Position numbers and translations under genes: made by a program
NCBI GenBank assembly: GCA_910579035.1
Contig: CAJTSR010000009.1
Coordinates: 1-64,000, forward strand
Direction of reading: 5' to 3'
DNA length: 64,000 nt
From: an uncultured Muribaculaceae bacterium
GTDB taxonomy: Bacteria > Bacteroidota > Bacteroidia > Bacteroidales > Muribaculaceae
In this document: in pieces, positions 8,229-17,621 of the stretch
Layout of the letters: every line of letters starts with the position of its first letter
Position numbering within the stretch: position 1 is the first letter of the stretch
Notes under the pieces: model-generated
Database searches by the model: none
Told to the model about the DNA's origin: nothing
The model's input: the letters and a program-made list of their open reading frames with translations, nothing else

Positions 8229-9248
8229 TTAAGGCTCGGGCTGTTGCAGTGGTTCGGGATCTATGTCGAAATTAGGTACAGAGGGTTTTCCTGTTGCCCA
8301 ATCAACAACAGAACCGGTAAATTGAATTGGGTCAAGACCGGCAGCCTGGCCGTTGAGAATGATGGTGTACGAGTAAGTATTGCCACCCGCCCATCTTGGG
8401 GCCCAGTAAGCGGAAACTTCTTTGCCGTATACTGCCTCGCCATTGCCATTTTTCACATCAAGATTAAATACTATACCCACATTTTTAACTTTGTACTCAA
8501 AGGGGATCACGTAAGCATAGCCCGAAGTAATCGACTTAGTTTCGGATATTTCAGTTTCATCAAACTGAAGCGATATGGCAGGAACACTTGTCACGTCTAC
8601 CGTACGATCCACATCTGTCCAAGAGAGGGTCTGGCCCATAAAGCGACCTGTATTGCGTACACTTACAAGACGAACGTTTGTCACCTCAGCCGTATAACCG
8701 GCAGGGAAACCACTCTTGAAAGTAAAATCAAGACGGCTCAGGATATGCTTGAAAGCAAGAGCGACAGACGGGTTATTAGTTTCGAGCCCTAATACCGATC
8801 CGCTCTTGGCATACACGATATCTTTCTGATGCCCGGTAGCCCCGTCCACCTCTATCTGAGCAAGATTAAGGAAGCCGTCAGCAGTACCGAAGTTCGCTTG
8901 AGCATTATTTCCCGGAAGAATACCACCGTCTACACCATAAGCGGCGAACGTATATGTGGCACCATCGATCCAGTAGCGGGTGTTGGTATAGCCCCATTCA
9001 CCCTTTTCGCTTTTTGTAACTTCTTCTCCGTCGAATACCTGCACGAGATTAGATGTTGTAGGCATCTTGTATGTGCCGTAGACGAAGAACTGGGCGAAGT
9101 TGTCGTTATCGATGGCGCGGGAGTTTTTGCCGACGTTGGTATTGAAGCCGATTGCCGGGCTCTGCACGCCTTCCTCGATTACTTCGGTATCCGAGCAAGC
9201 GGTAAGTGCCATTGCACCGACAGCAAGCATAAAGATTGCTTTTTTCAT
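8229..9248 (-). CDS. Fimbrillin family lipoprotein, possible major subunit of locus 2
   Basis: 339 residues with signal peptide and lipobox ALTACSD. It shows the fimbrillin pattern FFVYGTYKM, TRYWIDGATYTFAAYGVDGG, ALAFKHILSRLDFTFKSG and VTNVRLVSVRNTGRF. It is the first fimbrillin gene after the DUF5119 gene and is followed by a hairpin, an arrangement expected for an abundant shaft subunit. Its base composition is visibly more AT-rich than its neighbours, which fits the fast divergence of surface pilins. Major-subunit status is inference. Confidence 0.82.
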   Translation of the reverse strand: MKKAIFMLAVGAMALTACSDTEVIEEGVQSPAIGFNTNVGKNSRAIDNDNFAQFFVYGTYKMPTTSNLVQVFDGEEVTKSEKGEWGYTNTRYWIDGATYTFAAYGVDGGILPGNNAQANFGTADGFLNLAQIEVDGATGHQKDIVYAKSGSVLGLETNNPSVALAFKHILSRLDFTFKSGFPAGYTAEVTNVRLVSVRNTGRFMGQTLSWTDVDRTVDVTSVPAISLQFDETEISETKSITSGYAYVIPFEYKVKNVGIVFNLDVKNGNGEAVYGKEVSAYWAPRWAGGNTYSYTIILNGQAAGLDPIQFTGSVVDWATGKPSVPNFDIDPEPLQQPEP

Positions 9249-9293
9249 AATCTGAAAGTTGTTGGTTTATAAATTGGTTTGATAATTATCCTG

Positions 9294-9350
9294 TAGGGAC
9301 GCGGCGTGCCGCGTTTTCGGTGGTAGGGACGCGGCGTGCCGCGTTTTTTT
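9294..9350 (+). repeat. Two tandem 30-bp palindromic repeats with T run
   Basis: TAGGGACGCGGCGTGCCGCG starts at 9294 and again at 9324. Each unit contains the hairpin ACGCGGC/GCCGCGT, and the second copy is followed by nine T residues. A near-identical unit lies at 26274-26299. On the plus strand this is a terminator shape, yet both flanking genes run on the minus strand. Confidence 0.7.
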
Positions 9351-9366
9351 TTGCAAAAGGATGGAA

Positions 9367-10407
9367 CTACTTCTGGTTTCCGACCGGCAGGTCGATATCC
9401 ACATGCTCGCCCCAGCCGTCGACCGTGACGTCGAAGCCCGAATCGCCGAGGTTCTCATTGTCCTCCACCCTTATGCCGCTCACGGTTATGACTCCGCCAC
9501 GTGGCTGGCCCGCCATCTGGTCCGACACATCGAATGTGAACTCCTTGAACGCGCCATTGGTGAGGCGCACTTCGAGATTGAGAGTGTACACCCGCGAGGC
9601 GCGGCTTTCGGCCGAACGGCCATAGTACTCGTCGGGGAATCCCGGCACACCGAAAGAGCGCACCTTTGCCACGGCGCCGTAGCCTGCAAACTCGCAGTCG
9701 TACAGTATGGTGGCCTGCTCTTCCGAGGTAACGCCGTCGCGCAGATACACCGCCTCGGCCATGCCCGCGAGGGCTCCGCGCACAAGCGCCACATGCTCCA
9801 GCCCGTGCTCGAACTCATAGTGCACCACGTAGGTGTACACCAAGGGCTGCATGCGCACCGGCAGGGGTGCCGACTCGTGGAGGCCTATTTCGGGCAACTT
9901 GCCGACAAAGGAGCCGAACAGCACGTCGGGCGGGTTGATGGTGCGTTCGTCGGGGTGTTTCTCCTTGATAAGGCCGAGCGACGAGCGCGAGCGCGAAGTC
10001 GTCGTGGCGCGCGCCTCGGGCAGCGAGGCAATATCGGATATCACTATATACTCGGTATCGTTGTTGAAAAACAACAGTGAGTGCTCGCCACCCTCACCGA
10101 GGTTGACATCGGCACCCTCCACGGGGAGGAACGACGTCGATGGCTCCGTGCCGCCCAAGGCATAGGTGAGCAGCGTCACACCCTCGGGGCGCTCGGGCCG
10201 CAGGGCGTCGTAGCCGAAGCCGTGGAAGTCGGCGTCCCAGCCGACGGCGTGACCCGCGCCGTAGTCGCGCTCCCACTCGTACTCCCACTCCAGTGCCACG
10301 GCGGCATTGCGGAAGTGATTGAAACAAAGCTCCTTGCGGCACGACGTAAACGCCGGCACCATAACTATGGCGGCTAAAAAGGCTCGCAGCAACGATTTAC
10401 TGTTCAT
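9367..10407 (-). CDS. DUF5119 family lipoprotein of fimbrial locus 2
   Basis: 346-residue exported lipoprotein with lipobox AFTSC followed directly by the family hallmark CRKELCFNH. DUF5119 proteins recur next to DUF3575 genes in Bacteroidales fimbrial loci and resemble Mfa2/FimB anchor or regulator proteins in layout; the exact role is not proven. The ATG at 10407 overlaps the upstream DUF3575 stop codon as ATGA, indicating translational coupling. An upstream in-frame ATG at 10452 is less likely because it lies before the signal peptide and inside the other gene. A paralogue occupies the same place in locus 1 (16692-17621). Confidence 0.82.
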   Translation of the reverse strand: MNSKSLLRAFLAAIVMVPAFTSCRKELCFNHFRNAAVALEWEYEWERDYGAGHAVGWDADFHGFGYDALRPERPEGVTLLTYALGGTEPSTSFLPVEGADVNLGEGGEHSLLFFNNDTEYIVISDIASLPEARATTTSRSRSSLGLIKEKHPDERTINPPDVLFGSFVGKLPEIGLHESAPLPVRMQPLVYTYVVHYEFEHGLEHVALVRGALAGMAEAVYLRDGVTSEEQATILYDCEFAGYGAVAKVRSFGVPGFPDEYYGRSAESRASRVYTLNLEVRLTNGAFKEFTFDVSDQMAGQPRGGVITVSGIRVEDNENLGDSGFDVTVDGWGEHVDIDLPVGNQK

Positions 10408-11702
10408 TTGCGGCCTCCTTTCCATATGCGGGCAGAATCCCCGAAGCGCCACACCAGAGAGAACTGCACCTTGACAGGCCCGAAGTAGCCCGTGCGCGCC
10501 GTGCGCTGGTAGAGGTAATGTCCGTCATGCGGTATGTATTCTTTATATTCCGTGTACATATACCCGAGGCCTATCTCGGCGTCGAACGACAGGTGCTTCG
10601 ACACCGGGAACATATACCCATAGGTAAGTCCGGCCAGCCCGGCCTCGCCCTTGTAGCCACGGTGGCCGCCCGAAAGGTCGTACTTGCCGCCTCCGGCCAT
10701 CACGCCGGCATACATACCGTGCCACGGGCCGCGCGTCTTGAACCAGTACCGGCCCTCGCCGCCTATGTACATAAGCTGATAGTAGCGGTGGCGGCCGTCG
10801 TTGCGCCACCAGGCCACATCGGCCTCGGCGGCTACCGACCACTTGTCGTTTATCCGCCACTCGACGGCAAGGTTGGGGCACAGCAACGCATCGTATATAA
10901 GATTGGTTTTCAAAGCAAAGGCGTGAACCACGTCGGCTTGCTCCGTGGCAGGCGCGGGCGCTGCCTCGGCATCATGGTCAGCTATTACCTCGCGCACGTC
11001 CGTGCCGGAGCCTGCGGTTTCGGCAGCCTCTCCGCCGGCGGTGGCATCGGCTGCCGCCACCGGCTGCTCAGCCGCCACGGCTTCGCTCTTAAGGTAGAGC
11101 GACACAGCCACGGCATTGCGCAGCACGGGGAAGACATGCTCGTAGAGCCATCGGTAAGGCACGCCGCCGCGAAGATCCATCAGGGCTTTCTTGCGGCCAC
11201 CCACCACGGCGCCCGCGTCGTCGAACACCCATACAGGGATGTTGTCGAGCACCTCGAGCACTTCTGCCTGATAAGGCACCGCGCCGTCGGCAGCCACCAT
11301 GCGGCGAAGCTCGTGCCACGCTATGCCCTCGGCATGCGAGTCGATAAGGCCGGGCGCGATGCCGGTTTCCGACACTATATAGTCCGATATCGAGCGACAA
11401 CGATTGGCCGTGAGGCGCTCGTTGGCGGCATTGGAGCCGTCAGGCGAGGCATAAGCGCGAACTTCCACCCTGTCGATAGCCCCGGCTGAATCAGCCTCGC
11501 GCACAGAGCGCAGAAAATGTCCCATAGCGGCATCATTGTCTTTGTAGTCGGGGTAGTACTGCCTGTGTCCGAGCGGGAAATAGACCTTCGCCGAATCGAC
11601 AGGCGACTCGCCGCGCACCGCCGCCGGAAACGCCAATGCTCCGAAAAGCAGACCCGACAGCGCCAGCCTTAATGCCTTGGTATAATTGTGGATTTGACCC
11701 AT
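10404..11702 (-). CDS. DUF3575 protein with OmpA-like N-terminal region, first gene of fimbrial locus 2
   Basis: 432 residues with a cleavable signal peptide. Residues about 35-220 resemble an OmpA/MotB-type fold (VEVRAYASPDGSNAANERLTANR). A variable Ala/Glu-rich linker follows, then the C-terminal DUF3575 domain (LKTNLIYDALLCPNLAVEW), predicted to form an outer-membrane beta-barrel. These proteins head many Bacteroidales fimbrial operons and may act in assembly or anchoring. An in-frame ATG at 11717 would add five residues. The intergenic region upstream holds a predicted promoter and a C10 tract. Confidence 0.83.
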   Translation of the reverse strand: MGQIHNYTKALRLALSGLLFGALAFPAAVRGESPVDSAKVYFPLGHRQYYPDYKDNDAAMGHFLRSVREADSAGAIDRVEVRAYASPDGSNAANERLTANRCRSISDYIVSETGIAPGLIDSHAEGIAWHELRRMVAADGAVPYQAEVLEVLDNIPVWVFDDAGAVVGGRKKALMDLRGGVPYRWLYEHVFPVLRNAVAVSLYLKSEAVAAEQPVAAADATAGGEAAETAGSGTDVREVIADHDAEAAPAPATEQADVVHAFALKTNLIYDALLCPNLAVEWRINDKWSVAAEADVAWWRNDGRHRYYQLMYIGGEGRYWFKTRGPWHGMYAGVMAGGGKYDLSGGHRGYKGEAGLAGLTYGYMFPVSKHLSFDAEIGLGYMYTEYKEYIPHDGHYLYQRTARTGYFGPVKVQFSLVWRFGDSARIWKGGRK

Positions 11703-11860
11703 AATGTATATGTTCATATCCCGACAGAAATACTGCCGGAAATCAAAGTCTTAAAAATGTATAATGGGGTGTGTGTTTGAGAATGGTATTGCATAAGGAG
11801 GAAAGAGGTGAGAATTAGTGTATAATTATCAGATAAAGGCTCGAGCAATTTTCCTGGCCA

Positions 11861-11899
11861 CAAATTTAAACACTTTTTAATGTTTACCTCCCCCCCCCC
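11861..11899 (-). promoter_or_regulatory. Candidate promoter of fimbrial locus 2 with a homopolymer at the -33 position
   Basis: On the minus strand a good -7 box TAAATTTG lies at 11868-11861. The expected -33 box is absent; a G10 run (C10 at 11890-11899 on the plus strand) lies at about that distance. The 360-base gap 11718-12077 holds otherwise only AT-rich leader sequence and a terminator for the upstream tip gene. Confidence 0.55.
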
Positions 11900-11997
11900 A
11901 TTGTTAAATCGTGTTAACGATTTCGATTTTTCACATTTTTCCACCTTTTTACCCATTTTTTTGGCTAAAAGCACTCCTTTTCGCGCCCTCGCGACGC

Positions 11998-12037
11998 AAA
12001 AAATTAACACACCCGAATCAAGCTTTGTCGATTCGGG
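11998..12037 (-). terminator. Intrinsic terminator of fimbrial locus 1
   Basis: CCCGAATC/GATTCGGG stem (12012-12019 with 12030-12037) followed on the minus strand by GTGTTAATTTTTT. It lies 41 bases after the tip-protein stop codon. Confidence 0.75.
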
Positions 12038-12077
12038 CGCGCAATCACAGTATGCGTTCCTGTAACAGATATTTTAT

Positions 12078-15000
12078 CTACTTGTTGTCCTTCATAGGAC
12101 GAATCGTGAAGCCGTACGCGTTGTTCGACGAATTGTTCACACAGATATATGGTTTATATGTAGAGGGAATGCTTGCTGCATTCGGTACTTTTTCCAACAG
12201 CTCGCTGCCTCCTCTAAACAGACCTCTGTCATCAATATATGTAATGATACAGCCACTGGAGTAGTTCCAGAAATGACAATTCTCGGTATACCCTGTACCC
12301 GGGCACAAAATATCTTTGCCGTCAGGCCCCTTTCCAATCTTATGACTTGAATGATGGCGCTCGAAGATGGTACTTGCTATGAATGTGAGCTTGGAATGCG
12401 CCGGATTGGAGGAATTTTTGAATTTATCCGGCAAGGCCCTTGTCGCTTCTCCCATATCTCGCAGCCCTGTGGCCGGCAAGAATATACTTGTGCCTGTTCT
12501 TTCGAGTTTCACATCCCAGCCTATCACATAGCCGCCCTCCATTCTCTGACTTACATTCTGACCAACCTGTCCATAATATATATAGTGCACACCTGAAGTC
12601 TTGCCAAAATTGCTAAACGCAGTGACATTCGGCACACAAAATCCTACCGGGCAGGGATCGTATATCGTCTTTCGCGGTATTTGCCCATGCGGCGGGTTCT
12701 CGCCATATTTATCGTTTGTAGCCACCCAGCTGTTCTGCACGAGATTCGCGTCCCAATAATTCATTATTGTACGGCGGCCTCCGTTATTGACACTTTTATT
12801 TGCACCGTTATGCCAGTGGCGCCTCCAGAAGTTATGAACGTCTGTGCTACCCGGCATCGAACCCGTATTCTCATGCGAGAAAAATTTAAATGGGTATCTG
12901 ATTGCGTCACCTATCGAACGCCCGCCTTCATTATCCGGGCTGCCATCGTAAGTATCTTCTTTCACAAACAGATATTCGCCGGGATAGTAGGGCTTGTTGT
13001 CCATGTCGAATTGCAAAGCGCTTTCAATATCGGAGTATTTTGTATATTCATACACTACTTCAATATTGTTTTCATCTTTTATCTTTACAGTCCCTACCGA
13101 CTGAGTGCCTTTCAACGCGTCGCCATAGGCGAGTGTTTTTTCGTTCCATATGCCGGGCAGCATGGGGTCTTTGCGCCCCCATTGGTAGTAAGTGTTATCA
13201 CCGGCAAGTGATGCCTCTATTATGGTTTGGCCAGCCTCTTTCTCAACACTTTTTACAACCTCTTTTCCGACTGCCTCCACATCGTCACCGACGGGTAATG
13301 TGGCCGACACCCGAATTTTGAAGGATTTTGGGGCGTCATCAGCACCGTGCGGATCGCAGTAGCCGAGGTTGCACGGCGAAAAATCGTAAGTTTTGCCTTT
13401 ATCGTAGCCTGTCGATTCCGCTCGTATAAGCCCGGCACTCCAGTCACTTTCAGTAACCCATATGTGCCAGTTCCACAGAATCGTTTTCGAGGCGTCGGAG
13501 GCACGGACAGCCACCACGGCACTGCCCTGATTGATGGCCTCCCGGTCTATTTGAAAAAGGAGATTCTGCTTCTGAGAGTCCAGCCTCACGTTGCGCACCA
13601 GGTCGGGCGAGTCCTGCCATATCAGTACGGCGTCGCCAACACTTTCATCCTCATAGATGTTGGGCGAGCTTATCGCCTGGTCGTCATTCCCCACAAAATT
13701 CATAAGCACATAATCGTTCATACCTTCGGCAGGAGTTGACATACACGTGTAGGCATTCGGATTATTTCGGGCATTGCCGTATACAAGCGGAAGAGAGTAG
13801 TAGCCCGGAGCATTGATCATATAGCAGTTGGCTGTTTCGCCACCTTTGCTGAGGTCGTAATGACTTTCGGCTGTGCCATTGGCCGGGTTGGTGTACATGC
13901 TGCCGCGCATTTGGACGAATACGTCGCGAGGCTTCAGGAGTACACAGCCTGTGGCGTAGTGATCCTTGTCGGCCTCGGTATGCTGTTTCCAGCCACCGTC
14001 GGTCCACTCTCCGCCGTCGAGGGAGTACTCCACGGTGAAAGGCAGATCGATCGTTTTAGAGGCGGTATGGTTGGAGCCGTCGAGCTGATAGACCTCGGCC
14101 CGCGACTTGACGCGGAAGTTAGGTATGTATCCGCTCGTAGGCACTTCCATGCCGCGTTCTATTTTTGTGTCGCCCTCCGCTGTCGACTTGGTAGGCAGCA
14201 CGCATTCAAAGCTGAAATCCACTTCCGGCACAACCTTTATGCCGGAGGTGTTGACGGAGTAGGCCACGCGGGTGCCTGCTTTCCATTCGGTGCCGGAGAG
14301 AGAGGCTGTGAGTGTGCGGTCCACGCCGCTAAGCTTGTCGGTATACTTGATTATGAGCTTGGCGTCGCTGCCGAGGGTCTGCGGCACCATCAGGAAGGTG
14401 AGGTCACCGCCCACTATCTCCTGCCCCGGCGCGGTATTGGCCGAGCCGTTTTCTTCGAGGGTCTTGTCGAGCGTCACCGTGAAGTCTTTCGGCGACGACA
14501 CACCCGTCCAGCGGCCGGTGCCTATCTCGTGGGTACCCTTGGTGCCTATGCCCGTAAACTTCACCTCCGTCACCTTTCCGGCAAGCATTCCCTCGCCGGT
14601 CTTTATGGTGATTGCCGTAAGGGCGTGCTTGAATACCAAAGCAACAGTGCCGCCCTTTGCGGCATCGCAGTCGGCGTAGGTCGTCAGCAGGTCGACTTGC
14701 TTCTTCACATCGGTAGTGGCCTCGAAAGACACCGTGGGTATGCCTGTAGTGCCCTCGGCACTATGGCTCAGCGAACCGGCGGCAATATCACCGTGATAAG
14801 GCGCATAGGCAAAGAAGCGCACGCGCCCCGAGCCGGTCCAGTCGAGATCCTCGCTCGGCGATGCTGCCTGCCAGAACTGGCCGCTCTTTGCCATTTTGAC
14901 ATCGTGGGCAAAATTGGTGGTCCACTTGCCGAGCCACTCGTCGGTATCGGTCCATGTGCCCATATAGCATATGGCCGACAGGCCGAACGACGGGTGGAAG

Positions 15001-15335
15001 GCATCGCCCGTCACGATGCTGCCTCGCGACGCCGGAAGCGTCACCACGGAGTCGGGGCTGGCGCTTACCTCCGATATGAGATAGAGCTGCTTGCCGTAGT
15101 CGCTCTCGAGGCGCGATATCGCCACGCTGGCCGGACGGCTCGCGCGTGGCGACCCTTCGGTCCAGTTGTCGGGAGCGGTGACCTCGAAGGCCATATCGCC
15201 GTCTTTGTTGTTCTGAAACTTGTCGAAAGTGTCGTCGGTACAACCCGCCATGGCAAAATATGCCGCGCAGACTGCAAGCGCGCGGCATATTTTACTGTAT
15301 CGGGGCTGTGATAGGCGTATGGTTCGCATATTCAC
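12078..15335 (-). CDS. Large fimbrial tip-like lipoprotein (fimbrillin domain plus FISUMP-like C-terminus)
   Basis: 1085-residue lipoprotein, lipobox YFAMAGC. Residues about 50-380 form a fimbrillin-like unit (VALVFKHALTAITIKTGEG, FLMVPQTL). The middle region contains NCYMINAPGYYSLPLVYGNA, common in Bacteroidales fimbrial tip proteins. The C-terminal third (DPCPVGFCVPN, then FWNYSSG and AYGFTIRPM) resembles Fibrobacter major paralogous / lectin-like domains, which suggests ligand binding at the tip. It is the last gene of locus 1, 50 bases after the fimbrillin gene, and is followed by a terminator. The ligand is unknown. Confidence 0.82.
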   Translation of the reverse strand: MNMRTIRLSQPRYSKICRALAVCAAYFAMAGCTDDTFDKFQNNKDGDMAFEVTAPDNWTEGSPRASRPASVAISRLESDYGKQLYLISEVSASPDSVVTLPASRGSIVTGDAFHPSFGLSAICYMGTWTDTDEWLGKWTTNFAHDVKMAKSGQFWQAASPSEDLDWTGSGRVRFFAYAPYHGDIAAGSLSHSAEGTTGIPTVSFEATTDVKKQVDLLTTYADCDAAKGGTVALVFKHALTAITIKTGEGMLAGKVTEVKFTGIGTKGTHEIGTGRWTGVSSPKDFTVTLDKTLEENGSANTAPGQEIVGGDLTFLMVPQTLGSDAKLIIKYTDKLSGVDRTLTASLSGTEWKAGTRVAYSVNTSGIKVVPEVDFSFECVLPTKSTAEGDTKIERGMEVPTSGYIPNFRVKSRAEVYQLDGSNHTASKTIDLPFTVEYSLDGGEWTDGGWKQHTEADKDHYATGCVLLKPRDVFVQMRGSMYTNPANGTAESHYDLSKGGETANCYMINAPGYYSLPLVYGNARNNPNAYTCMSTPAEGMNDYVLMNFVGNDDQAISSPNIYEDESVGDAVLIWQDSPDLVRNVRLDSQKQNLLFQIDREAINQGSAVVAVRASDASKTILWNWHIWVTESDWSAGLIRAESTGYDKGKTYDFSPCNLGYCDPHGADDAPKSFKIRVSATLPVGDDVEAVGKEVVKSVEKEAGQTIIEASLAGDNTYYQWGRKDPMLPGIWNEKTLAYGDALKGTQSVGTVKIKDENNIEVVYEYTKYSDIESALQFDMDNKPYYPGEYLFVKEDTYDGSPDNEGGRSIGDAIRYPFKFFSHENTGSMPGSTDVHNFWRRHWHNGANKSVNNGGRRTIMNYWDANLVQNSWVATNDKYGENPPHGQIPRKTIYDPCPVGFCVPNVTAFSNFGKTSGVHYIYYGQVGQNVSQRMEGGYVIGWDVKLERTGTSIFLPATGLRDMGEATRALPDKFKNSSNPAHSKLTFIASTIFERHHSSHKIGKGPDGKDILCPGTGYTENCHFWNYSSGCIITYIDDRGLFRGGSELLEKVPNAASIPSTYKPYICVNNSSNNAYGFTIRPMKDNK

Positions 15336-15385
15336 CGCTGGTTTAGATTTTGTTCACAGAGTCAAAGGCGTCAAGCATCTGCCCT

Positions 15386-16660
15386 TTAGTTCATATTAGG
15401 AATATTTTCGGCTTCAGTCCATCCGCTGACGCTCACAGAGAACTTGATAGGATCGGTGAGCACGTTGTGTCCTTCCTTATCAGCAGGAGCTTCAACAACA
15501 TTGTCTGTCGGGAAACCATCTCCGGGTTTGGGAGGATATACACCTGCGCCGCTGTTCGTACCGCAGAACTCAAGACTGTATATATACTTCTTACCGGGCT
15601 CCCAGTCAATCGTCAAAGGCACGCAAGTGTAGCCGTATTCTTCAGCATTATACTTCGTGCTTACAGGGAAGAGCTGATGCACATGCTTGTCGCCTTCTAC
15701 CCCGACAGGAGAATCACTTCCTCCCGGATGATCTGCGCCGGAATGCAGCTCTTCCACGCGGCACAGCAACAGTATGTATGCACCGCTGTTAGTGGCCTTG
15801 CCGTCCTTGAATGTAATGCCTTCTGTATCCTGCGGTATCAGCATAAGGCTCGAATTATCGTTACCACCTATAATAGTGGTATAGTCACCTGAGTTCAGTT
15901 CCCTATAATCAGATTCTCCCGATTCTTTCTTAAATGTAACGCCATATGACTCCAACGGAACCTGACCGCTTTCATTTTCAATGGTCCACTTCATATGGTT
16001 TAAGTCGTCGTATTCGGGAGTCGGGTCAAAAGTAAGCGTGCCATTGGTTTTCGCGTTTACTATCCAGCCTCCTTTAATCCTTACGCGCTTATCACTATCT
16101 GCGCCCTTCTTGGCCTGCACTATGACCTGAGAGAGTGCATGCTCGAATTTCAGTTTTACCGACATACCACCCGCGGTATTACGCGTCGCCTCAGTGTATG
16201 CCACCACGAAGTCACGCTGGTCGGCACCTCCGCCAGTAAGGCTGACATGCGGTTTAAGACCGGAGAACGACTGGCCATCGGGCGTTATGTTGGGGTTAAC
16301 TTCAACACCGCCATCGTCACGCTTTCCGGAAGGTCCGTAAGCCCAAAACTTGATTTTGTCGACATCATTGGGCCAATAATAATTCTTCGAGAGGACATAT
16401 GTGCCGTCTTCACCTTCTTTCTTTTTAGCCTCTTCACCGTTGATAAACATCGATGTATATCCTTCGGCAAGGCCCCACACGCGGAAGCCTTTGAGATTGC
16501 CCAAGTTGATTTCGGTGGCACGGCTCACCTGCGTGTTGAATGTAATTTCTGTGCCCTGGTTTACGACCTGCACATCGTCGTTCGAGCAGGAGGCAAGCAT
16601 AAGCGCCGTAGCTGCCATGGCTGCGGTCGCCGGAGAAATAAGCTTAAATCGAGAGCTCAT
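15386..16660 (-). CDS. Fimbrillin family lipoprotein, probable major subunit of locus 1
   Basis: 424 residues with signal peptide and lipobox LMLASCSND. Fimbrillin motifs include GFRVWGLAEGYTSMF, NYYWPNDVDKIKFWAYGPSG, KLKFEHALSQVIVQA and SSLMLIPQDTEGI. It is the only medium-sized fimbrillin in locus 1, located between the DUF5119 gene and the tip gene, so it is the likely shaft subunit. Composition is more AT-rich than adjacent genes. Assembly probably follows lipoprotein export and proteolytic processing as in P. gingivalis FimA/Mfa1 (family knowledge, not shown here). Confidence 0.83.
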   Translation of the reverse strand: MSSRFKLISPATAAMAATALMLASCSNDDVQVVNQGTEITFNTQVSRATEINLGNLKGFRVWGLAEGYTSMFINGEEAKKKEGEDGTYVLSKNYYWPNDVDKIKFWAYGPSGKRDDGGVEVNPNITPDGQSFSGLKPHVSLTGGGADQRDFVVAYTEATRNTAGGMSVKLKFEHALSQVIVQAKKGADSDKRVRIKGGWIVNAKTNGTLTFDPTPEYDDLNHMKWTIENESGQVPLESYGVTFKKESGESDYRELNSGDYTTIIGGNDNSSLMLIPQDTEGITFKDGKATNSGAYILLLCRVEELHSGADHPGGSDSPVGVEGDKHVHQLFPVSTKYNAEEYGYTCVPLTIDWEPGKKYIYSLEFCGTNSGAGVYPPKPGDGFPTDNVVEAPADKEGHNVLTDPIKFSVSVSGWTEAENIPNMN

Positions 16661-16691
16661 AGTACTGTTTCAGTATTTTATGTTTAATTAT

Positions 16692-17621
16692 TTAATTCAT
16701 AGGTATTTCGATTTCCACAACTTCCTCCCAGCCGGATATATCGGGACTCATGCCCGTGCCTTCTTCCGGCAGCTTGAGGCCCTCTATCTCTATGTAGACG
16801 TGGTGCGGGTCGGGGGCAGAGTGCATCTGCCCGCTTATATCGTAGTTGTAGTAAACCTTGCTTGAGGTATAGACTGTGAATGTGTGCGGCAGCTCGCCCT
16901 CGGGGCAGTGGCCGAAAGCGCGGAAACGTGCCACCAAGGTATGCTGGTCGACTTTCTCAAAGGCTACCGGCATTGTGGCGGCCACACCGCCGTGCCTTTC
17001 CTCGGCCAGCATATACTGGGGCGACATGCCCGTGATGGCGGCGCTCAGCTCTATGCCGTCGCTCATATTCTCCACATTGCTTATCTCAACGGTGTACTCG
17101 GCGGTGGCCTCCGAAGGCTTCAGCGTCACCGACTGCCCCTCGGTCTTGGCCACAACCTCTATGGCGGCATGCGTGCCGGCCCACACAGGCTCGGGAGCCG
17201 CCGTCACAGGCTGGTTCTCAGAGTGGGGCGGACGCGGGGCGTCGCCGTCGCGTCCCATCGGGGCGAGCAGCGAGCGCGACATGCACGTGAGCACGTACTC
17301 GTCGTATTGTTCGCCTTTCTCGTGGACGGTTTCCATCTCTCCGTTATGGAAGAGCATCATGTACTTGCCGGCCTCGAGGCGCGCGATGCCTCCTGTTGCC
17401 GAGGTGAACTCCACGCGCTTGTACAGCGAGCCGTCGGGACGGAAAAAGTGCACCACCATCGTGCCTGGCTCGGCGTCGGGAGCCGCGCTCCAGTCAAAAT
17501 CCACGCGCAGATCGGTCATATGGGAGTGGTCGTAGCACAAATCCTTGTGCTCGCAGCCCTGCATCAACGCCGCAACGGGCAGCATGGCGGCGACGGCCAG
17601 CCGAATCATCGCTTTTCTCAT
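16692..17621 (-). CDS. DUF5119 family lipoprotein of fimbrial locus 1
   Basis: 309 residues. Signal peptide ends in the lipobox LMQGC, followed by the hallmark CEHKDLCYDH and VDFDWSAAPDA. Paralogue of 9367-10407. The ATG at 17621 overlaps the DUF3575 stop codon as ATGA. The C-terminus GWEEVVEIEIPMN resembles the terminal strand of Mfa2-type proteins. Probable anchor or assembly factor, inferred from genome context. It is 31 bases upstream of the fimbrillin gene. Confidence 0.82.
   Translation of the reverse strand: MRKAMIRLAVAAMLPVAALMQGCEHKDLCYDHSHMTDLRVDFDWSAAPDAEPGTMVVHFFRPDGSLYKRVEFTSATGGIARLEAGKYMMLFHNGEMETVHEKGEQYDEYVLTCMSRSLLAPMGRDGDAPRPPHSENQPVTAAPEPVWAGTHAAIEVVAKTEGQSVTLKPSEATAEYTVEISNVENMSDGIELSAAITGMSPQYMLAEERHGGVAATMPVAFEKVDQHTLVARFRAFGHCPEGELPHTFTVYTSSKVYYNYDISGQMHSAPDPHHVYIEIEGLKLPEEGTGMSPDISGWEEVVEIEIPMN

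Noticed and set aside
11714..12010. A 98-codon minus-strand open frame across the C10 tract
   Set aside because: Low-complexity basic sequence overlapping the leader of fimbrial locus 2 and part of a terminator; a promoter role explains the region better.
13860..15311. A 483-codon plus-strand open frame
   Set aside because: Antisense to the locus 1 tip protein; shadow frame.
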